Shown here: positions 7,306 to 14,333 of the stretch, one piece after another
How positions within the stretch are numbered: the first letter of the stretch is position 1
Layout of the letters: the number at the start of each line of letters is the position of its first letter
Source: JBQTKD01 sp052389435
Lineage (GTDB): Bacteria > Actinomycetota > Actinomycetes > Sporichthyales > Sporichthyaceae
DNA length: 26,168 nt
NCBI GenBank assembly: GCA_052389435.1
Contig: JBQTIB010000113.1
Span: 1-26,168, forward strand
Reading direction: 5' to 3'
Program-made: the position numbers and the translations under genes
The notes under the pieces: model-generated
Told to the model about the DNA's origin: nothing
What the model saw: only the letters and a program-made list of their open reading frames with translations
The model's database searches: none

Positions 7306-7926
7306 ATGGGTCCAGGATTTTCTGCCGAGCAGCGAGCGCTCCAGGAGCGTTTCGACACCCGCGCGCTCGCCGATCGCATCGACGGCCTGCTCGTGTCGGA
7401 GGAGATCGGCGACGGAGAACGCGAGTTCATCGAGGGCCTCGACATGTTCTTCCTGGCGACCGCGGACGCCGCCGGTCGCCCGACCTGCTCGTACAAGGGC
7501 GGCGCGCCGGGCTTCGTCCGAGTGCTGGACCGGCGGACCGTCGCCTTCCCGAACTACGACGGCAACGGGCTCTATCTCTCGTGCGGCAATGCGCTCGCCA
7601 ACCCCGAAGTCGGTCTGCTGTTCATCGATCTGAGGCAGGGTCACCGCATGCGGCTGGAGGGAACGGCGAGCATCGACTTCGCCGATCCGCTGCTGGCGGA
7701 ATACCCGGAGGCGCAGTTCGTCGTCCGAGTCCGCACCCGCGCGGTCTACCCGAACTGTCCGCGCTACATCCATCGGTTCGAACCGGCCGAACGTTCCGCC
7801 TTCGTTCCCGAGGCGGGACGGGCGACTCCGGTGCCGGAGTGGAAGACCATGGACTGGGCCGCGGACGTGCTACCCGGCGAGGACCCCGCCCGCGATCCGG
7901 CGGGACGCGAGGTGCGGGGCCGGTAG
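7306..7926 (+). CDS. Pyridoxamine 5'-phosphate oxidase-like (split-barrel) protein
   Basis: This 206-residue protein resembles the PNPOx-like flavin-binding split barrel: FLATADAAGRPTCSYKGGAPGFVRV (strands 1-3; about residues 47-71), DGNGLYLSCGNALANPEVGLLFID (about 85-108) and RLEGTASIDF (about 115-124). Family members bind FMN, F420 or haem and reduce or oxidise small molecules; the substrate here cannot be read from sequence. The C-terminal tail (VPEWKTMDWAADVLPGED) is typical of longer actinobacterial members. A TATGGT hexamer seven bases upstream decides the start. The next gene has its own -10-like element, so the two are probably separate units. Confidence 0.8.
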   Translation: MGPGFSAEQRALQERFDTRALADRIDGLLVSEEIGDGEREFIEGLDMFFLATADAAGRPTCSYKGGAPGFVRVLDRRTVAFPNYDGNGLYLSCGNALANPEVGLLFIDLRQGHRMRLEGTASIDFADPLLAEYPEAQFVVRVRTRAVYPNCPRYIHRFEPAERSAFVPEAGRATPVPEWKTMDWAADVLPGEDPARDPAGREVRGR

Positions 7927-7954
7927 CGCACGTTCGAGGCGCAGCGGGCGGGGG

Positions 7955-7960
7955 TACGGT
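7955..7960 (+). promoter_or_regulatory. -10 hexamer, leaderless start of the DinB-fold gene
   Basis: TACGGT is followed by six bases and then the ATG at 7967. A weak GTTCGA lies 17 bases upstream of it as a possible -35. Confidence 0.5.
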
Positions 7961-7966
7961 CCCGAC

Positions 7967-8554
7967 ATGGACCGACATGGGCTGGGTGAAGGCCCGCCGG
8001 CGCCCGACTGGACCGCGCAGCTCGTCGAACAGCTCGACTGGCACTGGAACTCGCAGCTGCGCCCGCGCCTCCACGGCCTGACCGATGCCGAGTACCTCTG
8101 GGAGCCGGCGCCGGACTGCTGGAGCGTGCGCCCGCGCGGAACGTCGGCCGCCCCGATCCAGGGCGGGTCGGGCGAGTACGTCATCGAGTTCGCCCATCCG
8201 ACGCCCGACCCGGCACCGATCACCACGATCGCCTGGCGGCTGGGGCACGTCGTCGTCGGCGTCCTGGGCGCCCGGGTGGCGGCGCACTTCGGTGGGCCGC
8301 CGGTGGACTACTACGGATTCGCCTACGCGGGGACTGCGGCGGTCGCGCTCGATCAACTCGACGCCGGCTACACGGCGTGGATCGACGGCGTGCGCGGCCT
8401 CGGCCCGGCGGACCTGGCCGCGCCCTGCGGCGAGGCCGAGGGAGCGTTCGGGCATCTGCCCATGGCAACGCTGGTGCTGCACATCAACCGGGAGATGCTC
8501 CACCACGGAGCGGAGATCGCTCTGCTGCGCGACCTCTTCGCCCGCCGCTGCTGA
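7967..8554 (+). CDS. DinB/YfiT-fold putative metal-dependent enzyme
   Basis: This 195-residue protein looks like a DinB_2/YfiT-type four-helix bundle. It has LVEQLDWHWNSQLRPRLHGL (about residues 19-38), then WEPAPDCWSVRP, RLGHVVVGVLGAR and the C-terminal LHHGAEIALLRDL. The candidate metal-binding histidine triad of the fold is H26, H94 and H179 or H180. Related proteins include thiol-S-transferases that use mycothiol or bacillithiol, a sensible role in an actinobacterium, but that is inference. Despite the fold name it is not the translesion polymerase DinB. The stop is followed by a weak inverted repeat. Confidence 0.8.
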   Translation: MDRHGLGEGPPAPDWTAQLVEQLDWHWNSQLRPRLHGLTDAEYLWEPAPDCWSVRPRGTSAAPIQGGSGEYVIEFAHPTPDPAPITTIAWRLGHVVVGVLGARVAAHFGGPPVDYYGFAYAGTAAVALDQLDAGYTAWIDGVRGLGPADLAAPCGEAEGAFGHLPMATLVLHINREMLHHGAEIALLRDLFARRC

Positions 8555-8572
8555 CCCGGTGTCCGCGCTGCC

Positions 8573-8606
8573 GGGTGCACGGTCTGCGATCCGCGCCGGT
8601 GCACCC
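8573..8606 (+). terminator. Inverted repeat downstream of the DinB-fold gene
   Basis: GGGTGCAC (8573-8580) and GTGCACCC (8599-8606) are perfect 8-bp inverted repeats with an 18-base spacer. This is a possible terminator. I see nothing else firm in 8555-8705. Confidence 0.35.
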
Positions 8607-8705
8607 CCGAACGGCGGACTCCGACGCCCCGGCAGGGACCGAACCAGGGTGCCGCGACCCTCGAAGTCCCCTCGACATTGGGTGCCGCACGGGTGCGGAC
8701 TGGGT

Positions 8706-8715
8706 GGAGAAGAGG
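8706..8715 (+). promoter_or_regulatory. Ribosome-binding site choosing the cupredoxin start
   Basis: The purine tract GGAGAAGAGG ends seven bases before the GTG at 8723. It selects this start over an in-frame ATG at 8678. Confidence 0.6.
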
Positions 8716-8722
8716 ATCGACC

Positions 8723-9142
8723 GTGGGCGTGCGCGCACAGCGGTACGTGGGAGCAGTCGCAGCCGTGGCGGCGGGCGGTGCCGTGGTCGTCGGCGCGGCT
8801 CTCGGAGCGTCGGCCGGACCGGCCGTCGCCGATTCCGCGGAGAAGGCTTCGGCGACGGCGTCTGCAGCGAAGAAGCCCACGGCGAAGAAGCCGACCGCGA
8901 CCCTGACGATCAAGGACTTCGACTACCGGCCCGCCACCCTCGTCGTCGCGCCCGGGACGAAGGTGAAGGTCGTCAACAGGGACAGAGCGGCCCACACGGT
9001 CACCAACAAGGCCAAGAAGATCGACAGCGGCGACATCGCCGGCAAGGCCTCCAAGGTGCTCCTCGCGCCGAAGAAGCGCGGCACCTACTCCTACATCTGC
9101 GTGTACCACCCGAACATGGAGGCCGTGCTCAAGGTCAAGTAG
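8723..9142 (+). CDS. Secreted cupredoxin (type 1 copper protein)
   Basis: This 139-residue protein has a Sec-type signal or anchor (hydrophobic core residues 7-30, likely cleavage after AVA at 36), a Lys/Ala/Thr linker with AKKPTAKKPTAT, and a plastocyanin-like domain from about residue 60 to the end. The type 1 copper ligands are visible: H91 in AAHTVTN, then C126, H129 and M132 in YICVYHPNM. It likely carries electrons or copper outside the membrane. The GTG at 8723 follows a good ribosome-binding site and gives a sensible signal peptide. Two ferritin-like genes follow, suggesting a metal or redox module. A second cupredoxin at 12268 is a paralogue with the same core and a different anchor. 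Confidence 0.87.
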   Translation: MGVRAQRYVGAVAAVAAGGAVVVGAALGASAGPAVADSAEKASATASAAKKPTAKKPTATLTIKDFDYRPATLVVAPGTKVKVVNRDRAAHTVTNKAKKIDSGDIAGKASKVLLAPKKRGTYSYICVYHPNMEAVLKVK

Positions 9143-9276
9143 GCCTGCCTACCCCCGCAGGAGTCCGATTCGTCCCCGGATGGGGCAAGGAGACACCTGT
9201 TCGCCGGCCAGCCTTTGGGTTTCCCGGATCGAAGAGTCGACCGTGTGGCTTACCTGTCGCATTCGCACGTGCCGAC

Positions 9277-9283
9277 GGAGGAA
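9277..9283 (+). promoter_or_regulatory. Ribosome-binding site of ferritin-like gene 1
   Basis: GGAGGAA lies three bases before the ATG at 9287. The spacing is short, but the match is the strongest nearby and it excludes the upstream in-frame ATG at 9215. Confidence 0.6.
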
Positions 9284-9286
9284 TGT

Positions 9287-9955
9287 ATGAGTGACCAGTC
9301 GACGGCTGGGCAGCTGCTGCTGCCGAGCCGTTCGGAGGAGGCTTACGAGGCCGAGGACTTCTCGACCGACGCAAGCGCAGCCGCCAAGCGCGGCACCGAC
9401 ATCAAGGCGCTGCAGACCGCGGCGTCCATCGAAAATCTGGCCGTGGCCGTCTACAAGAAGGCCGCGACGCTCGATTTCATCAAGGACGGCAACCCGATCG
9501 TCCTCGCGTTCGTGAAGAAGTCCGCAGCCCAGCACCAGGTCGCGGCCAACGCGTTCAACTCCGCCGCGGCCAAGCTCGGCGGCAGGAAGCAGACCAAGCC
9601 GAACCCGAAGTACGCCAAGGTCGTGGCGAAGGCCCTGCCGAAGATCAAGGGCCCGCTCGACGTGGTCAAGCTGGCGATCACCCTCGAAGACGTCGCGGTC
9701 CAGACCTACACCAAGAACGTCGGCATCACCTCGAAGTCGCAGCGTTCGATCTTCGCCGCCGTGGCCGCCCCCGGCGCGCAGCGTCGTGCGGTGCTGCTGG
9801 CCGTGCAGGCCCTGATCAAGGGCGGCGCCGCCGACCTGATCGCCCTGCCGCCCAAGGCGGACAAGCTTCCCGCCGCCGCCGGCAAGGTCGGCTTCCCGGA
9901 CGCGTACTACCGCACCGACTCGGCATCGCCGGTCGGGGAAGGAGCAGTCAAGTGA
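9287..9955 (+). CDS. Ferritin-like domain protein without signal peptide
   Basis: This 222-residue, mostly helical protein has a ferritin-like four-helix pattern: helix 1 with E49 (LQTAASIENLAVAVYKKAAT), helix 2 with H83 (SAAQHQVAANAFNS), helix 3 with E134 (LAITLEDVAVQTYTKNVG) and helix 4 (AAPGAQRRAVLLAV). It is homologous to the next gene, with which it overlaps by four bases (GTGA). The helix-4 ExxH of the partner (E240, H243) is replaced here by A164 and R167, so a full di-metal site is unlikely. No signal peptide or twin arginine is seen; it is either cytoplasmic or carried by its partner. The surface is very Lys-rich. I do not recognise a characterised orthologue. Confidence 0.8.
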   Translation: MSDQSTAGQLLLPSRSEEAYEAEDFSTDASAAAKRGTDIKALQTAASIENLAVAVYKKAATLDFIKDGNPIVLAFVKKSAAQHQVAANAFNSAAAKLGGRKQTKPNPKYAKVVAKALPKIKGPLDVVKLAITLEDVAVQTYTKNVGITSKSQRSIFAAVAAPGAQRRAVLLAVQALIKGGAADLIALPPKADKLPAAAGKVGFPDAYYRTDSASPVGEGAVK

Positions 9956-10776
9956 CCGCCCGTCACGAAGACTTCGAGCTCGGCATCTCCGAGGCCGACC
10001 TGTCCACCCTCACCCGCGACCTGGTGGCGGCGCACAACGACACCCTGCCCGCGATGCAGGCCGAGGCCGAAGAGTTCGGCGCCGACCTGCGCGACCAGAT
10101 GATGACCTTCGGAGCGGGCCGTCGCGGCTTCCTCATGGGCGTCGGCGCCATCGGCGCCGGGCTGGCCCTGGCGGCGTGCGGCAGTGAGAGCAGTCGCACC
10201 AACGCCATGCGCCCGGTTGCCTTCTCCCGCGACCTCGCCGAGGCCGAAGAGGTCTCCGCCGAGGCCTCCAAGTACAAGGGCGACCTGCGCATCGTCGCGT
10301 TCGCCGCAGCCCTGGAGAACCAGGCCGTCGTCGCCTACGGCGCTGCGCTGAAGGCGGCGGGCGAGGGCAAGTACGGCAAGGTCCCGGCGGCCGTCGGCGT
10401 CTTCGCGCAGACCGCGCGCAAGCAGCACGACGACCACGCGGCCGGTTGGAACTCCGTGCTGCGCAAGGCGGGCCTGCCCGCCGTCAAGGGCGTGCCGCTC
10501 TCCACGTTCAAGAAGACGGCCGCCGCCCTGGGCAAGGCCAAGAACATCGGCGAGGTTGCCGGGCTGGCGCTGACCCTCGAGGACGAGGCCGCAGCGACCT
10601 ACCTGCTCGCCATCGGCGCGGTCACCAACCTGCCCGGCGTCCGGATCGCCGCGACCATCGCTCCGGTGGAGTCGATGCACTCGGCGATCCTGAACTTCGT
10701 GCTCGGCAAGTACCCGGTGCCGGTTGCGGTCCTCACGACCAAGGACGCGGCCAACCCGGCCACCTTCCGCGGCTGA
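9952..10776 (+). CDS. Ferritin-like Tat-type lipoprotein
   Basis: This 274-residue protein has a twin-arginine motif GRRGFLMG (R57-R58), a hydrophobic stretch and a lipobox LAAC ending at C76, so it should be exported folded by Tat and lipidated. A roughly 55-residue acidic region precedes the twin arginines, unusually long for a Tat signal. The mature part is a ferritin-like bundle with candidate ligands E122 (ALENQAVVAYG), H159 and H162 (QHDDH), E210 (LTLEDEAAATY), and E240 with H243 (APVESMHSAIL). Possible roles are metal oxidation or storage, or oxidative-stress defence at the outer face of the membrane; this is inference. Its GTG overlaps the stop of the paralogous gene upstream, so the two are probably coupled. 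A strong convergent terminator follows. Confidence 0.82.
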   Translation: MTARHEDFELGISEADLSTLTRDLVAAHNDTLPAMQAEAEEFGADLRDQMMTFGAGRRGFLMGVGAIGAGLALAACGSESSRTNAMRPVAFSRDLAEAEEVSAEASKYKGDLRIVAFAAALENQAVVAYGAALKAAGEGKYGKVPAAVGVFAQTARKQHDDHAAGWNSVLRKAGLPAVKGVPLSTFKKTAAALGKAKNIGEVAGLALTLEDEAAATYLLAIGAVTNLPGVRIAATIAPVESMHSAILNFVLGKYPVPVAVLTTKDAANPATFRG

Positions 10777-10797
10777 TCGTCCTGCGTTCGCACGTCC

Positions 10798-10837
10798 CGT
10801 TGCCCGGTTCGGCCCGCAGGGGTCGGGCCGGGCAACG
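10798..10837. terminator. Bidirectional hairpin between convergent genes
   Basis: CGTTGCCC (10798-10805) pairs with GGGCAACG (10830-10837). Inside it GGCCCG (10811-10816) pairs with CGGGCC (10824-10829), leaving the loop CAGGGGT. It sits between the ferritin-like operon and the VOC gene and can serve both strands. Confidence 0.8.
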
Positions 10838-10848
10838 TGCGTTCGGGG

Positions 10849-11286
10849 TCAGCCTGACGGCAGCGTGGCCGGGTTGAGGATGATCTCCCACAGGTGCCCG
10901 TCCGGATCGCGAAAGTATCCGGAGTAGATGCCCCACGGCCGTTCGTGCGTGACGTCGGTCTGCGTGGCGCCGGCGGCGACGGCGGCCGCGAGGATCTCGT
11001 CGACCTCCTCGCGGGTGCGCGCGAGGTGCCCGATGCTGAAGGCGCCCGAGCCGGGCGGGGCGGCGGGGACCGCCGCGTCCTGGGCGAGGTCGGCGTACCC
11101 GTACAGGGCGAGGATGAGCCCGCTGGGCAGGGCGAACATCACGGCGGCACCGCCGGCTTCCTCGGCGTCGCGCACGAACTCGGTGCCGACGATTCCCTCG
11201 GATTCGAACCCCAGCGCGCGGTAGAAGGCGAGCGAGCGCTCCAGGTCGCGCACTGCCAGGGTCAGGACGTGTACCGCCGGTCTCAT
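10849..11286 (-). CDS. VOC-fold (glyoxalase/bleomycin-resistance-like) protein
   Basis: This 145-residue protein has the paired beta-alpha-beta-beta-beta modules of the vicinal oxygen chelate family: VHVLTLAVRDLERSLAFYRA (residues 5-24) in the first half, GAFSIGHLARTREEVDEILA in the second, and the terminal signature YFRDPDGHLWEIILNP. Candidate metal ligands are H6, the His of SIGH and the Glu of LWEI. Members include glyoxalases, dioxygenases and drug-binding proteins; the substrate cannot be assigned. The ATG at 11286 overlaps the exonuclease stop by four bases. A longer in-frame extension runs antisense to nothing meaningful and is rejected. Confidence 0.85.
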   Translation of the reverse strand: MRPAVHVLTLAVRDLERSLAFYRALGFESEGIVGTEFVRDAEEAGGAAVMFALPSGLILALYGYADLAQDAAVPAAPPGSGAFSIGHLARTREEVDEILAAAVAAGATQTDVTHERPWGIYSGYFRDPDGHLWEIILNPATLPSG

Positions 11287-12215
11287 CGGCTCTCCGCCAG
11301 TTCGGTCAGCACCCCGAGCACTCGGTTCAGCGGACTGGCCAACCCCCAGCGGTCGGACAGTTCCAGCAACGCCTCCGGATCGCGCGGGGCGACCGGCACC
11401 GCGCAGTCGAACTGAGGCACCGTCAGGTCCCGGACGACCTCGACGACTTGCGGAGCCACCGCGAGGTAGTCGGCGGCGTCGAGCAGCCTGCGGCGCACGC
11501 TCGGCGACATGCTCGTCGTCGGGTCGTTCGCGGCCGCCTGGACCCCGGCGATCGACCCGTAGGAGGTGACCAGGGCCGCCGCGGTCTTGTCGCCGACCCC
11601 GGGAACGCCCGGCAGGCCGTCGCTGGGATCGCCGCGCAGCGCCGCGAACGGGGCGTAGGCCCGACCGGGAATCGCGTACTTCTTCGCCACGGCGGCCTCG
11701 TCGACGATCTCGAGGTTGCGAATGCCCTTGGCGATGTAGAGCACCCGCACCGCACGGGCGTCGTCGACCAACTGGAACAGGTCGCGGTCCCCGGTGACCA
11801 CGTCGACCGGATCGGGGGAGCGGGTGGCGAGGGTGCCGATGACGTCGTCGGCCTCGTACCCGGCGAGGCCGAGGTGGACGATGCCGAGCGCGTCGAGCAC
11901 CTGCTCGATCACCAGCACCTGCGGGCTCAGGGCGTCCGGGACCTCCTCGATCCCGGCGGCGGCATCCGCGACCCGGTGGGTCTTGTACGAGGGAATTGCG
12001 TCCACGCGGAAGGCGGGGCGCCAGTCGGCGTCCATGCAGGCCACCAGGTGCGTGGGACGGCGCAGCTTCGCGAGGTGGGCAACGAACTCCAGAAAGCCGC
12101 GGACCGCGTTGACGGGACTTCCGTCCGGCGCCCGCACCGAGTCGGGAACGCCGAAGAAGGCACGGAAGTACATGGAGGGGGCGTCCAACAGCAGCAACTG
12201 CCCAGGCGAAGACAC
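11283..12215 (-). CDS. Stand-alone 5'-3' exonuclease (Pol I N-domain/FEN-like)
   Basis: This 310-residue protein matches the 5'-nuclease domain of DNA polymerase I but has no polymerase. The acidic catalytic residues stand out: D11 (LLLDAPSMYFRAFF), D62 and D64 (MDADWRP), E121, D123 and D124 (GYEADDVIG), and D143 and D145 (VTGDRDLFQLV). The helix-3-turn-helix DNA-binding loop follows (GLPGVPGVGDKTAAAL, about residues 196-211). Such enzymes remove RNA primers and flaps in replication and repair. I chose the GTG at 12215 because the family begins just there and the upstream frame is antisense to the cupredoxin gene. A weak AAGAAT lies six bases upstream. The VOC gene is coupled downstream. Confidence 0.9.
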   Translation of the reverse strand: MSSPGQLLLLDAPSMYFRAFFGVPDSVRAPDGSPVNAVRGFLEFVAHLAKLRRPTHLVACMDADWRPAFRVDAIPSYKTHRVADAAAGIEEVPDALSPQVLVIEQVLDALGIVHLGLAGYEADDVIGTLATRSPDPVDVVTGDRDLFQLVDDARAVRVLYIAKGIRNLEIVDEAAVAKKYAIPGRAYAPFAALRGDPSDGLPGVPGVGDKTAAALVTSYGSIAGVQAAANDPTTSMSPSVRRRLLDAADYLAVAPQVVEVVRDLTVPQFDCAVPVAPRDPEALLELSDRWGLASPLNRVLGVLTELAESR

Positions 12216-12254
12216 CTGCCGATTCTTGCCGATCCGACTCCGAGCGCCGCCGGG

Positions 12255-12260
12255 TAGGGT
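12255..12260 (+). promoter_or_regulatory. -10 hexamer, leaderless start of the cupredoxin lipoprotein gene
   Basis: TAGGGT is followed by seven bases and then the ATG at 12268. It lies in the 52-bp gap between the divergent exonuclease and cupredoxin genes, so their promoters must be packed together. Confidence 0.55.
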
Positions 12261-12267
12261 CGCAAAG

Positions 12268-12738
12268 ATGCGCCGATCCTTCACCGCCGCCTCCGCCGTC
12301 GCCCTGCTCCTCGCCCTGACCGCCTGCGGCGGCGGGGACGACGAGCCTGCCCCCGTCGCGGAGCCGCCCGCCGTCGTGTTCACCCCGTCGCCGGCCGTCA
12401 CGTCCACGCCGACCACCACGGCAGCCCCGACCTCCTCCGAGTCGCCCACGTCCTCGCCCTCGGCATCGCCGGGCGCCACGTCGGACGCCGCGGAGTTGAA
12501 GATCGAAATCAAGGACTTCGCGTTCAGCCCCAAACTGACGCAGGCGAGGCCGGGCCAGAAGATCACCGTCACCAACCGCGACTCCGCCGTTCACACCCTC
12601 ACGACGAACGACGGCAGCATCGACTCGGGCGATCTGGGCCGAGACCAGAGCTACACCTTCACTGCGCCGGCCGCGGGCGGCTACGACTACATCTGCACGC
12701 CCCACCCGTACATGAAGGGCACCCTGCGGGTGTCATAA
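12268..12738 (+). CDS. Cupredoxin lipoprotein
   Basis: This 156-residue protein has a lipoprotein signal (SAVALLLALTAC, lipidated C20), a Ser/Thr/Pro-rich linker (about residues 27-72) that would span the cell wall, and a plastocyanin-like domain (about 75-156). The type 1 copper ligands are H109 (AVHTLTT), then C143, H146 and M149 (YICTPHPYM). It is a paralogue of the secreted cupredoxin at 8723; both share KDFxxxP, VxNRD and SGD. It is probably an electron or copper carrier tethered outside the membrane. The partner is unknown; the molybdoenzyme at 19075 is one candidate in the window, by inference only. Confidence 0.88.
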   Translation: MRRSFTAASAVALLLALTACGGGDDEPAPVAEPPAVVFTPSPAVTSTPTTTAAPTSSESPTSSPSASPGATSDAAELKIEIKDFAFSPKLTQARPGQKITVTNRDSAVHTLTTNDGSIDSGDLGRDQSYTFTAPAAGGYDYICTPHPYMKGTLRVS

Positions 12739-12850
12739 CGCTTTCCGGCGAAATGGTCCGTTCGACGGCCCGAGCCGGCCGTTCGTACGACCTCGAGGGC
12801 GTGATCGGCAGCGTCCAAGTCGCACGAGGGTCCACCGCGGACCCCGGCGA

Positions 12851-12856
12851 GGAGAG
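12851..12856 (+). promoter_or_regulatory. Ribosome-binding site of the 76-residue orphan
   Basis: GGAGAG ends eight bases before the GTG at 12865, supporting translation of this small frame. Confidence 0.5.
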
Positions 12857-12864
12857 TCGAGACC

Positions 12865-13095
12865 GTGCGCATCTGGATCGCAGCCACCAACGTCGAGGAG
12901 TGGCAGTCGATTGCCGAGGCCGCCGGCGAGGTCGGGCACACGATCGTGACCGGCGTGGTCGACGCCCAGCAGATCTGGGTCGCGAGCACCTGGCGCGACG
13001 ACGCCGCCTTCGCCGCCGACGTTCAGATGGGCATCGCCCTCGGCATGCCGGTGCTGGACCTCGACCGCGCCGCCTGGATCGACCAGGGCTGGTAG
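12865..13095 (+). CDS. Small protein of unknown function
   Basis: This is a 76-residue soluble protein. It starts with a beta strand (MRIWIAAT), continues with an amphipathic helix and IVTGVVDAQQIWVASTWR, and ends with FAADVQMGIALGMPVLDLDR. The order of a short strand, a helix and then 'alpha-helix with small residues, G, P-V-L' recalls a nucleoside 2-deoxyribosyltransferase-like or flavodoxin-like alpha/beta fold, but it is too short for a complete enzyme and I do not assign one. A fair ribosome-binding site precedes the GTG. It stands alone between the cupredoxin lipoprotein and the M24 peptidase. Confidence 0.6.
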   Translation: MRIWIAATNVEEWQSIAEAAGEVGHTIVTGVVDAQQIWVASTWRDDAAFAADVQMGIALGMPVLDLDRAAWIDQGW

Positions 13096-13167
13096 CCAGG
13101 GCTGGCAGCCGGGGCGGCCTGCGGCCGCGAACGGTCGTGCCGCGCGTCGCTCCCGGCCTGCGGGTGT

Positions 13168-13173
13168 CAGGAT
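13168..13173 (+). promoter_or_regulatory. -10-like hexamer of the M24 peptidase gene
   Basis: CAGGAT is followed by six bases and then the ATG at 13180. It fits the leaderless pattern of the window, although the hexamer is weaker than the others. Confidence 0.35.
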
Positions 13174-13179
13174 GAGCGC

Positions 13180-14301
13180 ATGTCGAGCGCCGCTGCCTCC
13201 GTCTTCGCCGACCGTCTCGCGCGCGCCCGGGCGGCCACGGCCGCCGCGGGCCTCGGGGCCCTGCTGGTCACCCCGGGCCCGGACCTGCGCTATCTGACCG
13301 GATACGTCGCCAAGCCGCTCGAGCGGTTGACGTGCCTGGTCCTCCCAGCCGATGCGGACCCGGTACTCGTCGTGCCGTTCCTGGAGCGGCAGGCCGCCGA
13401 AGACGCGGGCATCGCCGCCCTCGGACTGGAGATCGCGGACTGGCAGGAGACCGACGACCCGATCGAGTTGGTCGCGAAACTGCTGCCCGCCGGCACCGCC
13501 AACTACGGCGTCGACGACCACATGTGGGCCGAGAAGGTCCTGCGCCTGCGGATGGGCATGCCGGCGATCGAGCAGCGCCTAGCGGGCGGGGTCCTGCGGG
13601 ACCTGCGCGTGCGCAAGGCCGCCGACGAGGTCGACGCGCTGCGGGAGGCGGGCCGGTTCATCGACAGCGTCCACTCCCGCATCGGCGAGTGGCTCAAGCC
13701 CGGCAGAACCGAGCGGGAGATCGGCCGCGACATCGCCGACGCGATCGTCGCGGCGGGCCACGTCCGAGCGGACTTCGTGATCGTCGGGTCCGGCCCGAAC
13801 GGAGCCAGCCCGCACCACGACGTCTCCGACCGCGTCGTGCAGGCCGGAGACCCGGTGGTCGTCGACATCGGCGGCACCACCGAGGCCGGGTACTGCTCCG
13901 ACTCCACCCGCACCTACTGCGTCGGGGAGCCGGACGCCGAGTTCCGTCGGTACTACGAGGTGCTGCTCGCCTCGCAGATCGCGGCCTGCGACGCCGTGCG
14001 TCCCGGCATCGAGTGCCAGGAGGTCGACCGCGTCGCGAGAGCAGTGATCTCGGATGCGGGCTACGGGGAGTACTTCATCCACCGGACCGGGCACGGCATC
14101 GGCCTCGAGGGCCACGAACACCCGTACATGGTCGAGGGCAACGCCGAGATTCTCGAGCCAGGGATGGCTTTCTCGGTCGAACCCGGCATCTACCTGCCGG
14201 GCCGTCACGGCGCCCGCATCGAAGACATCCTCGTGTGCACCGAGTCCGGCGGCGAGCGTCTGAATCTGACCTCGCGGGAATTGACGGTCCTCCCGGTCTG
14301 A
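13180..14301 (+). CDS. M24 family metallopeptidase (Xaa-Pro dipeptidase-like)
   Basis: This 373-residue protein has the two-domain layout of creatinase/prolidase proteins: an N-terminal domain (LGALLVTPGPDLRYLTGYVA, about residues 25-44) and a pita-bread catalytic domain from about 150. All five metal ligands are visible: D229 (VVVDIGG), D241 (YCSDSTR), H305 (RTGHGIGLEGHEHP), E334 (FSVEPGIYLPG) and E348 (RIEDI). It probably cleaves Xaa-Pro dipeptides or N-terminal residues before proline in the cytoplasm. No signal peptide is present. An Lrp/AsnC regulator follows directly, and a link between peptide-derived amino acids and that regulator is plausible but inferred. Confidence 0.92.
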   Translation: MSSAAASVFADRLARARAATAAAGLGALLVTPGPDLRYLTGYVAKPLERLTCLVLPADADPVLVVPFLERQAAEDAGIAALGLEIADWQETDDPIELVAKLLPAGTANYGVDDHMWAEKVLRLRMGMPAIEQRLAGGVLRDLRVRKAADEVDALREAGRFIDSVHSRIGEWLKPGRTEREIGRDIADAIVAAGHVRADFVIVGSGPNGASPHHDVSDRVVQAGDPVVVDIGGTTEAGYCSDSTRTYCVGEPDAEFRRYYEVLLASQIAACDAVRPGIECQEVDRVARAVISDAGYGEYFIHRTGHGIGLEGHEHPYMVEGNAEILEPGMAFSVEPGIYLPGRHGARIEDILVCTESGGERLNLTSRELTVLPV

Positions 14302-14327
14302 CCAGTCGTCCAGACAAGCACTACGGT
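14298..14327 (+). promoter_or_regulatory. Promoter of the Lrp/AsnC regulator gene
   Basis: CTGACC (14298-14303) and TACGGT (14322-14327) are separated by 18 bases, and the GTG at 14334 is six bases further on. The -35 overlaps the stop of the M24 gene. This is the most complete -35/-10 pair seen here. Confidence 0.55.
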
Positions 14328-14333
14328 GGCGGT

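Noticed and set aside
7967..8554. DinB as a DNA-damage polymerase
   Set aside because: The sequence is a four-helix DinB/YfiT fold, unrelated to the Y-family polymerase that shares the name.
10849..12705. A 618-codon minus-strand frame ending in the VOC domain
   Set aside because: Only the last 145 residues are VOC-like; the rest is a shadow of the exonuclease and cupredoxin genes.
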